Source: Streptomyces sp. NBC_01591 (GTDB taxonomy: Bacteria > Actinomycetota > Actinomycetes > Streptomycetales > Streptomycetaceae). Taken from it: 64,000 nt of DNA. The stretch's first letter is position 1. Each line of letters opens with the position of its first letter. The notes beneath the pieces were generated by a model. The model saw only the letters and a list, made by a program, of their open reading frames with translations, was not told the origin of the DNA and ran no database searches. Below are positions 20,017 to 28,709 of the stretch, one piece after another. The DNA lies in contig NZ_CP109327.1 in the NCBI RefSeq assembly GCF_035918155.1, positions 3,968,001 to 4,032,000 on the forward strand. The letters are read 5' to 3'. A program made the position numbers and the translations under genes.

Positions 20017-21099
20017 TCAGCTCTGCCGAATGACCAGTCTGCCACCCTGACGCATGGCTTCGACCCGTCCGGGCAGGTTGATGGCCCGTTGGCCGCGCCA
20101 GCCGGTGATCAGACGGTCGACTTCCTCGATGTGCCGGGCGAAGAGCGAACCGGCCGGGGAACCCGCCTCCATGGCGGCCCGGCGCAGGACCCGGCGGCGT
20201 ACGGCGGGCGGCAGCGCGTACAGCTTGGCGCACTCCAGACGGCCCGCGTCGTCCCGCACGGCGCGGTCGGCCTCGGCGGCCCAGGTGTCCAGCGCGTCGG
20301 CGTCGTCGCGGGAGAGCTGCGCGGTACGGGCCAGGGCCTCGACGACCCCTTTGCCCAGCGCCTTCTCCAGGGCGGGCAGGCCCTCGTGGCGCAACCGGGA
20401 GCGGGTGTAGGCGGGGTCGATGTTGTGCGGGTCGTCCCAGACGGGCAGGGACTGGACGAGGCAGGCCTTGCGGGCGGTCTGCCGGTCGAGCTGGAGGAAG
20501 GGGCGGCGGTAGCGGCCGGCCGGTCCGGACGCGGCGGCCATGCCGGAGAGCGAGCGGATGCCGGAGCCTCGGGCGAGGCCGAGCAGCACCGTCTCCGCCT
20601 GGTCGTCACGGGTGTGTCCGAGCAGTACGGCGGCGGCGCCGTGCCGCTCGGCCGCCGCGTCCAGGGCGGCGTAGCGGGCGTCACGGGCCGCGGCCTCCGG
20701 GCCGCCTTCGTGGCCGACCTGCACGGCGACGGACTCGACCGGGTCGAGGTGCAGGGCGGTGAGGCGGTCGACGACCTCGGCGGCCCGGGTGTCGGAGCCG
20801 TCCTGGAGGCCGTGGTCGACGGTGATCCCGCCGGCCCGGACGGCGAGTTTGGGGGCCTCGAAGGCGAGGGCGGAGGCGAGGGCCATGGAGTCGGCGCCGC
20901 CGGAGCATGCCACCAGCACCAGAGGAGTGTCGGGGCGTTCGGGGAGTGCGGCGCGCTGCCTGCCCGCACCGGCTTCGGCGAGCTCGGGGTGCGGGGTGCG
21001 CCGGGTGTGGTCGGCGCTTCGGGTGTGTTCGGTGAGTACGTCGTGGAGTACGCGGCGGACCGCCAGGCGTATCGCCGCGACCGCAGGATGGGGACCCAT
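20017..21099 (-). CDS. tilS: tRNA(Ile)-lysidine synthetase
   Basis: 360 residues. The N-type ATP pyrophosphatase loop [10 protein letters not shown] follows [26 protein letters not shown] and RPFLQLDR are also present. The enzyme adds lysine to C34 of the CAU-anticodon tRNA-Ile so that it reads AUA. The C-terminal part is short compared with E. coli TilS (432 residues), as is usual in actinobacteria. It lies between a zinc metalloprotease gene and hpt on the same strand. Confidence 0.93.
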   Translation of the reverse strand: MGPHPAVAAIRLAVRRVLHDVLTEHTRSADHTRRTPHPELAEAGAGRQRAALPERPDTPLVLVACSGGADSMALASALAFEAPKLAVRAGGITVDHGLQDGSDTRAAEVVDRLTALHLDPVESVAVQVGHEGGPEAAARDARYAALDAAAERHGAAAVLLGHTRDDQAETVLLGLARGSGIRSLSGMAAASGPAGRYRRPFLQLDRQTARKACLVQSLPVWDDPHNIDPAYTRSRLRHEGLPALEKALGKGVVEALARTAQLSRDDADALDTWAAEADRAVRDDAGRLECAKLYALPPAVRRRVLRRAAMEAGSPAGSLFARHIEEVDRLITGWRGQRAINLPGRVEAMRQGGRLVIRQS

Positions 21100-21297
21100 G
21101 TCCGGTGCCCTTCGTGAAGTTTGGGGAGGTGCCTCGAAGTGCCGGACGGGAAGTGTGCCGTCACTCAGAGTGCGTCGATGGTGACAGAGGCAAGCCGTCC
21201 ATCGAGCATTGCACGCCTTCCCATGCCCCTACGGTCCCTCGGATGGGTGATTACCGGCGCGTTCTCATCCTGTCGCCCGCCGTCGGACCGGCCATGA

Positions 21298-22431
21298 TCA
21301 GGACTCTGCCTTACGGTGCACCCTCGCGATCCAGTCCGCCGGTTTCGCGATCTCCGCCTTGGTGGGCAGGGTGTTCGGCGAGGTCCAGACCCGGTTGAAG
21401 CCGTCCATGCCGACCTCGTCGACCACGGCCCGGACGAACCGTTCGCCGTCGCGGTACTGGCGCAGCTTGGCGTCGAGTCCGAGGAGCTTGCGCAGCGCCT
21501 GGTCGAGGCGGCCGGCGCCGCGCGCCCTGCGCTGCTGGAACTTCTCCCGGATCTCGCCGACGGAGGAGACCACCTCGGGGCCGACGCCGTCCATCACGTA
21601 GTCGGCATGGCCTTCGAGCAGGGACATCACGGCGGTGAGCCGGCCGAGGATCTCGCGCTGGGTGGGCGTCTGGACGAGTTCGACCAGGCTGCGGCCGCCG
21701 TCCTCGCCGTCCTCGCCCTCGGGGCGGCCCCCGGCCAGGGACTGGGCGGCCTCGCGGAGCCGTTCCAGCACGGTCATCGGGTCGATGTCGGTCTCGTCGA
21801 GGAATGACTGGATCTCGCCCTGCAGATGGTCGCGGAGCCAGGGCACTCCGGTGAACTGGGTGCGATGGGTCTCCTCGTGGAGCGCGACCCAGAGCCGGAA
21901 GTCGTGCGGGTCGACGTCCAGTTCGCGCTCGACGTGCACGATGTTCGGGGCGACGAGCAGCAGTCGGCCGCCGCCGTCGGCCGAGGCCGGGAGCTCGCGG
22001 GTGGCCGGGGCGAACGTCTCGTACTGGCCGAGGACCCGGGAGGCCAGGAACGACAGCAGCATCCCCACCTCGACGCCGGTCACCTTGCCGCCGACCGCAC
22101 CGAGCACGGCGCCGCCGGGGCCGCCCGAGCGCCGGTCCTGCATCTTTCCCAGCAACGGACGGAGCAGTTCGCGGAAGCCCGCGACATTGGCCTTGATCCA
22201 GCCGGCCCGGTCCACGACCAGGACCGGGGTGTCCTCCGGTTCGGTCCCCTCCGGGATCATCCGGGTGAAGGAACGGACGTGGTCCTCCGCGGCCTTGGCA
22301 TGCCGACGCAGCTCCGCAACGACCTCGCGGGCCTCCTCGCGGCTGATCTCCGGCCCCGGCCGCACAAGTCGGGTCGCGGTCGCGACCGCGAGATTCCAGT
22401 CGACCATCTCGGCACCACCGATGCTCGTCAT
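21298..22431 (-). CDS. Zinc-dependent metalloprotease (DUF2342 family)
   Basis: 377 residues. The zinc motif is WVALHEETHRTQF (HExxH), preceded by LLLVAPNIVHVERELDVDPHDF, and a likely third ligand lies in LLEGHADYVMDGVG. This combination marks the actinobacterial DUF2342 putative hydrolase/metalloprotease family. There is no signal peptide, so it should be cytoplasmic. Substrate unknown. It lies 49 nt downstream of dacB and ~200 nt upstream of tilS, an arrangement found widely in the genus. Confidence 0.87.
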   Translation of the reverse strand: MTSIGGAEMVDWNLAVATATRLVRPGPEISREEAREVVAELRRHAKAAEDHVRSFTRMIPEGTEPEDTPVLVVDRAGWIKANVAGFRELLRPLLGKMQDRRSGGPGGAVLGAVGGKVTGVEVGMLLSFLASRVLGQYETFAPATRELPASADGGGRLLLVAPNIVHVERELDVDPHDFRLWVALHEETHRTQFTGVPWLRDHLQGEIQSFLDETDIDPMTVLERLREAAQSLAGGRPEGEDGEDGGRSLVELVQTPTQREILGRLTAVMSLLEGHADYVMDGVGPEVVSSVGEIREKFQQRRARGAGRLDQALRKLLGLDAKLRQYRDGERFVRAVVDEVGMDGFNRVWTSPNTLPTKAEIAKPADWIARVHRKAES

Positions 22432-22480
22432 GCGTCAACCGTACGTGCTCGGCTCCGTCCGCGGTGCGGTGTTGACCGGC

Positions 22481-23986
22481 TCAATGGGTGCGGGAGGCGA
22501 GGCTGGTGGCGAGGGTGTCGAGGGCGGACTGGGCGTCCGACGGGGAGTTCGTACCGGATGCCAGGAAGGCGAAGGCGAGCAGCCGGCCCTGCCGGTCGAC
22601 GACCGTCCCCGCGAGGGTGTTCACGCCGGTGAGGGTGCCGGTCTTGGCCCGGATCAGGCCGGTGCCCGCGGACTTCCCGGTGTAGCGGTCGCTGAGCGTG
22701 CCGCTGAATCCGGCCACGGGGAGGCCGGTGAGGACGGGGCGCAGTTCGGGGTGGTCCGGGTCGGCCGCGCGGGCGAGGAGGCCGGCCAGCAGTCCGGCGG
22801 TGACCTTGTCCTTGCGGTTCAGTCCGCTGCCGTCGGCGAGGTCCGCACCCTTCAGCGGCAGGTCGAGCTTCTTGAGCTGTGCGGTGACGGCCCGTCGGCC
22901 GCCGGCGAAGTCGGCCGGTTCGCCCGCGGCGATGGCGGTCTGCCGGGCGAGCGCTTCGGCGATGTCGTTGTCGCTGTTGGTCAGGGCCCGTTCGACGAGG
23001 GCGGAGAGCGGGGCGGAGCGGTGTTCGGCGACCTTCCGGGATCCGGCGGCCGGGCGGCCGGGCTTCGGGTCGGACCCGGTGGCGATCCCGGCGTCGTCGA
23101 GGAGCTTCGCGAAGGTACGGGCGGTGTCTCCGGCCGGGTCGTCGCTGCGCGGGGCGGGTCCGCTGTCGGTGTCGTCGAGCCTGCCCTCGTCGGTCATCAG
23201 GGCGCTGACGGGCGCGATGTTCTCGTTGCGGCCGATCGGGTGCCGGGCCGGCCCGGAGTAGCGGGAGGTGTCGTACGCGAGGCGGACCTTCTCGACGCCC
23301 CGGTCCTTCAGGGCGCGGGCGGTGTCGGTGGCCAGTCTGCGCAGGGCGGCCTTGTCGAGGGTGGGGTCGCCGCCGCCGACCAGGGCGATGGTGCGGGAGT
23401 CGGCGGACGCCCGGACCGTCGTGGCGATGCGGTGGTCGGGGCCGAGGGCGCTCAGGGCGGCGACCGCGGTGGCGATCTTGACGGTGGAGGCCGGCGTCAT
23501 GGGCGTATCGGCGCCCTGGCCGTACAGCCGCTCGCCACTGGCGGTGTCGATGACGACGGCGGTGCGCCGGGTGCCCAGGGCGGGGTCCTTCAACAGCGGG
23601 CCGAAGGTGGCACGGAGGGCGGCGGCTGCGCCGTTCGGGGTGTCCCGGGCGTCCGGGGCGGAGTTGTCGACGGCGGAGGAGAGGGCCGCGAGAACGGCCG
23701 GGGCGCTGGGTGCGGGCGCCGGTCCGGACGGTGCGGCGGATTCGTGATGTGCGCCACCTGTACGGTTCCGGGCGGCGGCCCAGTCCGCCTCGGCCTTACG
23801 CTGACCCGAGTCCCAGGGGCCGGCGGCAAGGACGACGCCGGCCGCGAGCGCCAGGCCGAGGCCGGCGGAGACGGCGGTGAACTGTCGGTCGTTCAGTCCC
23901 TTCAACCTGATCATGGCACCCCGAGGGGTGAGCCTGCTCAGCTTGTCCAGCGGGTTGACCGACGGTCTTTTCACCGGCTCGTCCAC
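22481..23986 (-). CDS. dacB: D-alanyl-D-alanine carboxypeptidase/endopeptidase (PBP4 family)
   Basis: 501 residues from GTG 23986 (AAAGGGG about 9 nt upstream). An upstream ATG at 24031 has no ribosome site and would run into the ppa promoter. A single N-terminal membrane segment (LGLALAAGVVLAAG) anchors it. Penicillin-binding motifs: SxxK in ASTVKIATA, SxN in TNSDNDIAEALA, and KTGTLTGVNTLAG. Class C PBP4 enzymes trim or cross-hydrolyse peptidoglycan stem peptides outside the membrane. It is divergent from ppa (86 nt). Confidence 0.92.
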   Translation of the reverse strand: MDEPVKRPSVNPLDKLSRLTPRGAMIRLKGLNDRQFTAVSAGLGLALAAGVVLAAGPWDSGQRKAEADWAAARNRTGGAHHESAAPSGPAPAPSAPAVLAALSSAVDNSAPDARDTPNGAAAALRATFGPLLKDPALGTRRTAVVIDTASGERLYGQGADTPMTPASTVKIATAVAALSALGPDHRIATTVRASADSRTIALVGGGDPTLDKAALRRLATDTARALKDRGVEKVRLAYDTSRYSGPARHPIGRNENIAPVSALMTDEGRLDDTDSGPAPRSDDPAGDTARTFAKLLDDAGIATGSDPKPGRPAAGSRKVAEHRSAPLSALVERALTNSDNDIAEALARQTAIAAGEPADFAGGRRAVTAQLKKLDLPLKGADLADGSGLNRKDKVTAGLLAGLLARAADPDHPELRPVLTGLPVAGFSGTLSDRYTGKSAGTGLIRAKTGTLTGVNTLAGTVVDRQGRLLAFAFLASGTNSPSDAQSALDTLATSLASRTH

Positions 23987-24072
23987 CGTTGACCAGCCCC
24001 TTTCGCGAGCACACATCTGCGTGGGGGACACTTAATCACCAGTCGTAAGTGTTGATCATGGAGGAGCCACCC

Positions 24073-24567
24073 GTGGAGTTCGACGTCACCATCGAGATCC
24101 CGAAGGGTTCGCGGAACAAGTACGAGGTGGACCACGAGACCGGTCGGATCCGCCTGGACCGTCGACTCTTCACCTCGACCAGCTACCCGGCGGACTACGG
24201 CTTCGTCGAGAACACCCTCGGCGAGGACGGCGACCCGCTGGACGCGCTGGTCATCCTGGACGAGCCGACGTTCCCCGGCTGCCTCATCAAGTGCCGCGCC
24301 ATCGGCATGTTCCGGATGACGGACGAGGCCGGCGGCGACGACAAGCTGCTGTGCGTGCCGGCCTCCGACCCCCGGGTGGAGCACCTGCGCGACATCCACC
24401 ACGTGTCGGAGTTCGACCGCCTGGAGATCCAGCACTTCTTCGAGGTCTACAAGGACCTGGAGCCCGGCAAGTCGGTCGAGGGCGCCGACTGGGTCGGCCG
24501 CGCCGAGGCCGAGGCCGAGATCGAGGCCTCCTACAAGCGCCTTGAGGCGCAGGGCGGCGCGCACTGA
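24073..24567 (+). CDS. ppa: Inorganic pyrophosphatase (family I)
   Basis: 164 residues from GTG 24073, with GGAGGAG 6 nt upstream, giving the usual [18 protein letters not shown] start. Metal-binding aspartates lie in the signature [13 protein letters not shown], and YPADYGF is also present. It hydrolyses pyrophosphate released by biosynthesis. A strong hairpin follows 43 nt after the stop. Confidence 0.97.
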   Translation: MEFDVTIEIPKGSRNKYEVDHETGRIRLDRRLFTSTSYPADYGFVENTLGEDGDPLDALVILDEPTFPGCLIKCRAIGMFRMTDEAGGDDKLLCVPASDPRVEHLRDIHHVSEFDRLEIQHFFEVYKDLEPGKSVEGADWVGRAEAEAEIEASYKRLEAQGGAH

Positions 24568-24610
24568 CCCGAGGGTCGTGACACGGTTCCGTTTCCACGG
24601 TTCCGTGCCG

Positions 24611-24651
24611 GGAACGGGCGGTACTCCTTTCGTCGGAGTGCCGCCCGTTCC
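24611..24651 (+). terminator. Terminator downstream of ppa
   Basis: Arms GGAACGGGCGGTACTCC and GGAGTGCCGCCCGTTCC pair over 17 bp with one G-T pair and a 7-nt loop (TTTCGTC). No T-run. Confidence 0.75.
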
Positions 24652-24769
24652 GCATGTCCGCCCGGCCTGTGAAGCGCCCCCTGCGTGACCGTGAACCGCC
24701 CTCTTCGCACCCGTGCCCGGGTCCGTGGCCATACTGGGCACAAGCGCAGCCGATGAGGAGCGAGATCTA

Positions 24770-26479
24770 GTGGTGGCGGAACAGGGCGGTCCGGAGGACC
24801 AGAAGCCCCAGTCCGACGAGGCGCGCAGCGCCTTCGTCCCGCCGGCCGGGGTGGGCAGGCCCACGTCCGCCCCCGAGGACGACCAGCCGACATCGGAATT
24901 CGCCATTCCGGCCGGTCTGACGACCGAGCCCCAGGGGTCGGGAGCAGGTTCCGCTTCTGGTTCCGCCCCGGGGGCCGGAACGGGTTCGGACACGATCGGC
25001 TCGGCCTTCGCCCCGCCGCGCACCTACAGCGCCCAGCACTCGCCGCCCGCCTTCACCCCGGCCCACGGCAGCCCGATGATCCGGCTGACCAAGGAGGCCC
25101 CCTGGCAGGACCGGATGCGCACGATGCTGCGGATGCCGGTCGCCGAGCGCCCGGCGCCGGAGACGGTCCAGAAGCCCGACGAGACGGGGCCCGCGGTGCC
25201 GCGCGTGCTCGACCTGACGCTGCGTATCGGGGAGTTGCTGCTGGCCGGCGGCGAGGGCGCCGAGGACGTCGAGGCGGCCATGTTCGCGGTCACCCGCAGC
25301 TACGGCCTGGACCGCTGCGAGCCCACGGTCACCTTCACCCTGCTGTCGATCACGCACCAGCCGTCGCTGGTCGACGACCCGGTGACGGCGAGCCGTACCG
25401 TACGCCGCCGCGCCACCGACTACACCCGGCTGGCCGCCGTCTTCCGGCTGATCGACGACATCACCACCGAGGACGTCGAGGTCTCGCTGGAGGATGCCTA
25501 CCGGCGGCTGGCGGAGATCCGGCGCAACCGGCATCCGTACTCCGGCTGGGTGCTGACGCTGGCCGCCGGCGGTCTCGCGGGTGCGGCGTCGGTGCTGCTC
25601 GGCGGTGGTCCGCTGGTGTTCCTGGTGGCGGCGGTCGGCGCGATGCTCGGCGACCGGCTCGCCTGGCTGTGTGCCGGGCGCGGGCTGCCGGAGTTCTACC
25701 AGTTCGTGGCGGCGGCGATGCCGCCGGCCGCACTGGGGGTGGCGCTGACCCTCACCCACTGGTCGGACGTGCGGCCGTCCGCGGTCATCACCGGTGGGCT
25801 GTTCGCGCTGCTGCCGGGGCGGGCCCTGGTGGCGGGTGTGCAGGACGGGCTGACCGGTTTCTACATCACCGCGGCCGCGCGTCTGCTCGAAGTCATGTAC
25901 TTGTTCATCGGCATCGTCGTCGGGGTGCTGCTGGTGCTGTACCTGGGGCTTCAGCTGGGCGCCGAGCTGAACCCCGAGGCCAGGTTCATCGCCCACGACC
26001 GGCCGGTGGTGCAGATCCTGGCGTCGATGGCGCTCTGTTTCGCCTTCGCGATCCTGCTCCAGCAGGACCGGTCCACGGTGCTGGTGGTGACCCTCAACGG
26101 CGGTGTGGCCTGGGTGATCTACGGGGCGATGGCCCGCACCGGCAATATCTCGGCGGTGGCGGCGACGGCGACGGCGGCCGGTCTGGTGGGTCTGTTCGGG
26201 CAGTTGCTCTCGCGCTACCGGTACACCTCGTCGCTGCCGTTCATCACGGCGGCGATCGGCCCGCTGCTGCCCGGTTCGGCCACGTACTTCGGTCTGCTGG
26301 CCGTGGCACAGGGAAGGGTGAACGCCGGGCTCGCCTCGCTGTCGACCGCGGTGGCCACGGCGCTGGCCATCGCGATCGGGGTGAATCTGGGAAGCGAGAT
26401 CTCCCGGCTCTTCATGCGGGTGCCGGGAGCGGTCGGCGGGGCGAACCGCCGCGCGGCCAAACGGACGCGCGGCTTCTGA
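24770..26479 (+). CDS. Threonine/serine exporter family protein (ThrE-like)
   Basis: 569 residues from GTG 24770 (GAGGAG 9 nt upstream). The first ~165 residues are polar and Gly/Pro/Ala-rich. Then comes the ThrE_1 domain (LDLTLRIGELLLAGGEGAEDVEAAM, EPTVTFTLLSITH) with about five helices, and a ThrE_2-like domain with about five more (TALAIAIGVNLGSEISRLFMR). This is the full fused exporter as in Corynebacterium ThrE, which exports threonine and serine. The N-terminal extension carries no recognisable domain. The substrate is a family inference. Confidence 0.9.
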   Translation: MVAEQGGPEDQKPQSDEARSAFVPPAGVGRPTSAPEDDQPTSEFAIPAGLTTEPQGSGAGSASGSAPGAGTGSDTIGSAFAPPRTYSAQHSPPAFTPAHGSPMIRLTKEAPWQDRMRTMLRMPVAERPAPETVQKPDETGPAVPRVLDLTLRIGELLLAGGEGAEDVEAAMFAVTRSYGLDRCEPTVTFTLLSITHQPSLVDDPVTASRTVRRRATDYTRLAAVFRLIDDITTEDVEVSLEDAYRRLAEIRRNRHPYSGWVLTLAAGGLAGAASVLLGGGPLVFLVAAVGAMLGDRLAWLCAGRGLPEFYQFVAAAMPPAALGVALTLTHWSDVRPSAVITGGLFALLPGRALVAGVQDGLTGFYITAAARLLEVMYLFIGIVVGVLLVLYLGLQLGAELNPEARFIAHDRPVVQILASMALCFAFAILLQQDRSTVLVVTLNGGVAWVIYGAMARTGNISAVAATATAAGLVGLFGQLLSRYRYTSSLPFITAAIGPLLPGSATYFGLLAVAQGRVNAGLASLSTAVATALAIAIGVNLGSEISRLFMRVPGAVGGANRRAAKRTRGF

Positions 26480-26503
26480 GCCCGCGGGCGGCCTCCTCCC
26501 GCG

Positions 26504-27217
26504 TCAGCGCTTGGCGTGCCGACCGCGCTGGCCCGAGGACGGGCTGCCCCCGGCGGACGGGCCGTGGCCCTCGCCGCCGCCGGACGCCGCCTCCTTCTTC
26601 GACTTGGAGCGGGCCCGCAGGAACTCGATCGCGATCGGCAGCACCGAGATGAGCACGATCAGGATGAGCATCGCCTCGATGTTCTCGTGGACGAAGTCGA
26701 TCTTGCCGAGGGCCGAGCCGAGCAGCGTGACGCCGACGCCCCAGAGCACTCCGCCGACGATGTTGAACACGATGAACGAGCGGTAGTTCATCCGGCTCAC
26801 ACCGGCGATGATCGGTGTGAACGTACGAACCACGGGCACGAAGCGGGCCAGGATCAGCGACTTCGGTCCGTACTTCTCGAAGAAGTCGTGCGCCTTCTCG
26901 ACGTTCTCCTGCTTGAACAGGCGCGAGTCCGGGCGGTTGAAGAGCGACGGGCCGACCTTGCGGCCGAAGAGATAGCCCACCTGGTCACCGATGATCGCCG
27001 CCAGCGCCACCAGGAGGCAGACCAGCCAGAGCGGGGTGTCCAGCTGGCCGGTGGTCACCAGCAGACCAGTGGTGAACAGGAGCGAGTCGCCGGGGAGGAA
27101 GAAGCCGATCAGCAGTCCGGACTCGGCGAAGACGATGAGGAGGACGCCGGGAATTCCGAATGTGTTGATCAGATAGTCCGGGTCCAGCCAGCTCGGGCCG
27201 AGCGCAAGCGTATTCAA
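26504..27217 (-). CDS. DedA family membrane protein
   Basis: 237 residues. I chose TTG 27217 (start MNTLALGPSWLDPDYL; AGGAG 10 nt upstream) because family homology begins there. Motifs: ESGLLIGFFLPGDSLLFTTGLL, GDQVGYLFGRKVG and ARFVPVVRTFTPIIAGVSRMNYR, which carries the conserved F-x-P-x-x-R reentrant motif. The C-terminal tail is charged and Gly/Ser-rich (KKEAASGGGEGHG). DedA proteins are proposed polyprenyl-phosphate/lipid translocases needed for envelope homeostasis. It converges with the ThrE-like gene. Confidence 0.93.
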   Translation of the reverse strand: MNTLALGPSWLDPDYLINTFGIPGVLLIVFAESGLLIGFFLPGDSLLFTTGLLVTTGQLDTPLWLVCLLVALAAIIGDQVGYLFGRKVGPSLFNRPDSRLFKQENVEKAHDFFEKYGPKSLILARFVPVVRTFTPIIAGVSRMNYRSFIVFNIVGGVLWGVGVTLLGSALGKIDFVHENIEAMLILIVLISVLPIAIEFLRARSKSKKEAASGGGEGHGPSAGGSPSSGQRGRHAKR

Positions 27218-27387
27218 GGGTCCGGGGCTCCTGGATCGATCGATGGCGGCTGCGTGGCCGCCCAAAGCTATCAACGCAGGATGACACCCCCGGGTTCCAG
27301 ATGGCCCCTGCGAGGGCACCCACCGGGCCGGCCGGGGATGCATACCGGGTCAACCAGTACAAAGCTGTCCCCAGGAGGTGCCACACG

Positions 27388-27753
27388 ATGGGCATTGAGG
27401 ATTACGGCGGCGGGCAGACGGACCTGTCGGACGTCCTGGTCGTCACGACGAACGACGTACCGGGCCACCAGGTGACGCAGGTGATCGGGGAGGTGTTCGG
27501 CCTCACCGTCCGCTCCCGCCATCTGGGCAGCCAGATCGGTGCCGGGCTGAAGTCCATGATCGGCGGCGAGCTGAAGGGACTGACCAAGACGCTCGTCCAG
27601 ACCCGCAACCAGGCGATGGAACGGCTCGTCGAGCAGGCGAAGGCCCGGGGCGCCAACGCGGTGCTGATGATGCGCTTCGACGTGACCGAGGCGGCCGACG
27701 TGGGCACGGAGGTGTGCGCGTACGGAACCGCGGTCGTGATCAGCAAGAGCTGA
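27388..27753 (+). CDS. YbjQ/UPF0145 family protein
   Basis: 121 residues from ATG 27388 with CCAGGAGGTG upstream. The pattern VLVVTTNDVPGHQVTQVIGEVFG, SMIGGELKGLTKTLVQTRNQAMERL and ARGANAVLMMRFDV is the YbjQ (DUF74) family, which forms pentameric rings. The biochemical role is unknown. It is divergent from dedA and convergent with the TipAL-like regulator. Confidence 0.92.
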   Translation: MGIEDYGGGQTDLSDVLVVTTNDVPGHQVTQVIGEVFGLTVRSRHLGSQIGAGLKSMIGGELKGLTKTLVQTRNQAMERLVEQAKARGANAVLMMRFDVTEAADVGTEVCAYGTAVVISKS

Positions 27754-27813
27754 GCGGGCGCGGCCGCGGGGTGGGGAGCGCCCCCACCCCCGGGCGCCCC
27801 CACCCCGCGGCGG

Positions 27814-28572
27814 TCACTCCAGGCGTCGGGCGTTGGCGTCGATCGCGTCCCGCAGGTGCTCGGCCAGGCCCGGCCGCATCGAGTCGTAGAACGCGCGGAA
27901 CCGCTCGTCGGACACATACATCTCACCGAGCCCCCGGTGCGCCTCGGCCGTGCACTCGTAGAACCACTTGCCGATGTGCAGCCGGTGGGCCTCGGCCAGC
28001 CCCATCGCCCGCTCGCCGGTGGCCGGCTCCCCGGCCTCCATCAGCGCGTCGTAGGCGGCGCCCCATTCGGCGACCTCCGCCTGCATCCGCTTCCAGTCGT
28101 CCTTGGTGTACCCGGCGGCCCGGCGCTGCGACTCGGCGTATGCGGCGGTGCCGCCCCAGCGGCGTTCGGCCTCCTCCGCGTGCGCCTCGGGGTCCTTGCC
28201 CCCGAAGACCTCGAACTTCTCCTCGGGTGTGAGGTTGATGCCCATCTTCCGTGCCTCCATGGCTGTCTCGACGGCGTCGGCCATCCTTCGCAGTTCGGCG
28301 ATCCGGTCGGAGAGCAGCCGGTGCTGGCGCCGCAGATGCTCCTGCGGGTCCGCGTGCGGATCGTCGAGCAGTACCGCGATCTCGTCGAGCGGGAAGCCGA
28401 GCTCCCGGTAGAACAGGATCTGCTGCAGCCGGTCGAGATCGCCGTCGTCGTAACGGCGGTGCCCGGCGCGGCTGCGCGCGCTGGGCGAGAGCAGTCCGAT
28501 GCCGTCGTAGTGATGCAGGGTGCGCACCGTGACTCCGGCGAATACGGCGACCTGTCCCACGGGGTACTCCAT
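27814..28572 (-). CDS. TipAL-like MerR-family regulator with TipAS ligand-binding domain
   Basis: 252 residues from ATG 28572 (GGAGAAGGGAGCGG upstream). Residues 1-70 form the MerR winged helix (VGQVAVFAGVTVRTLHHYD), residues 75-110 a dimerising coiled coil, and residues ~110-252 the TipAS domain (MGINLTPEEKFEVFGG, GEMYVSDERFRAFYD). Length and sequence track S. lividans TipAL, which senses thiopeptide antibiotics. Compared with my recollection of TipAL, C207 is kept but C214, the residue that bonds covalently to thiostrepton, is glycine (HRGLGEM). It should therefore bind drugs only non-covalently or sense another ligand. Confidence 0.9.
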   Translation of the reverse strand: MEYPVGQVAVFAGVTVRTLHHYDGIGLLSPSARSRAGHRRYDDGDLDRLQQILFYRELGFPLDEIAVLLDDPHADPQEHLRRQHRLLSDRIAELRRMADAVETAMEARKMGINLTPEEKFEVFGGKDPEAHAEEAERRWGGTAAYAESQRRAAGYTKDDWKRMQAEVAEWGAAYDALMEAGEPATGERAMGLAEAHRLHIGKWFYECTAEAHRGLGEMYVSDERFRAFYDSMRPGLAEHLRDAIDANARRLE

Positions 28573-28619
28573 GACTCCCCCGCTCCCTTCTCCGATCGGG
28601 TACGTCCCCGAGCCTGGGC

Positions 28620-28636
28620 CCTGACGTGACGTGAGG
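28620..28636 (-). promoter_or_regulatory. Candidate MerR/TipA-type operator
   Basis: CCTGACGTGACGTGAGG, an imperfect palindrome (14 of 17 positions), lies 48 nt upstream of the regulator start. It resembles the repeat I recall from the tipA promoter, and the ribosome-site region (GGAGAAGGGAGCGG) resembles tipA too. This suggests autoregulation. From memory only, not aligned. Confidence 0.5.
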
Positions 28637-28709
28637 TGCAAGCCCGAATTGCCGCCAACCCGGCGCCATTCGAGGGGTTATGTTCCTTTTACGCCGTTAT
28701 GGTGAGCCG

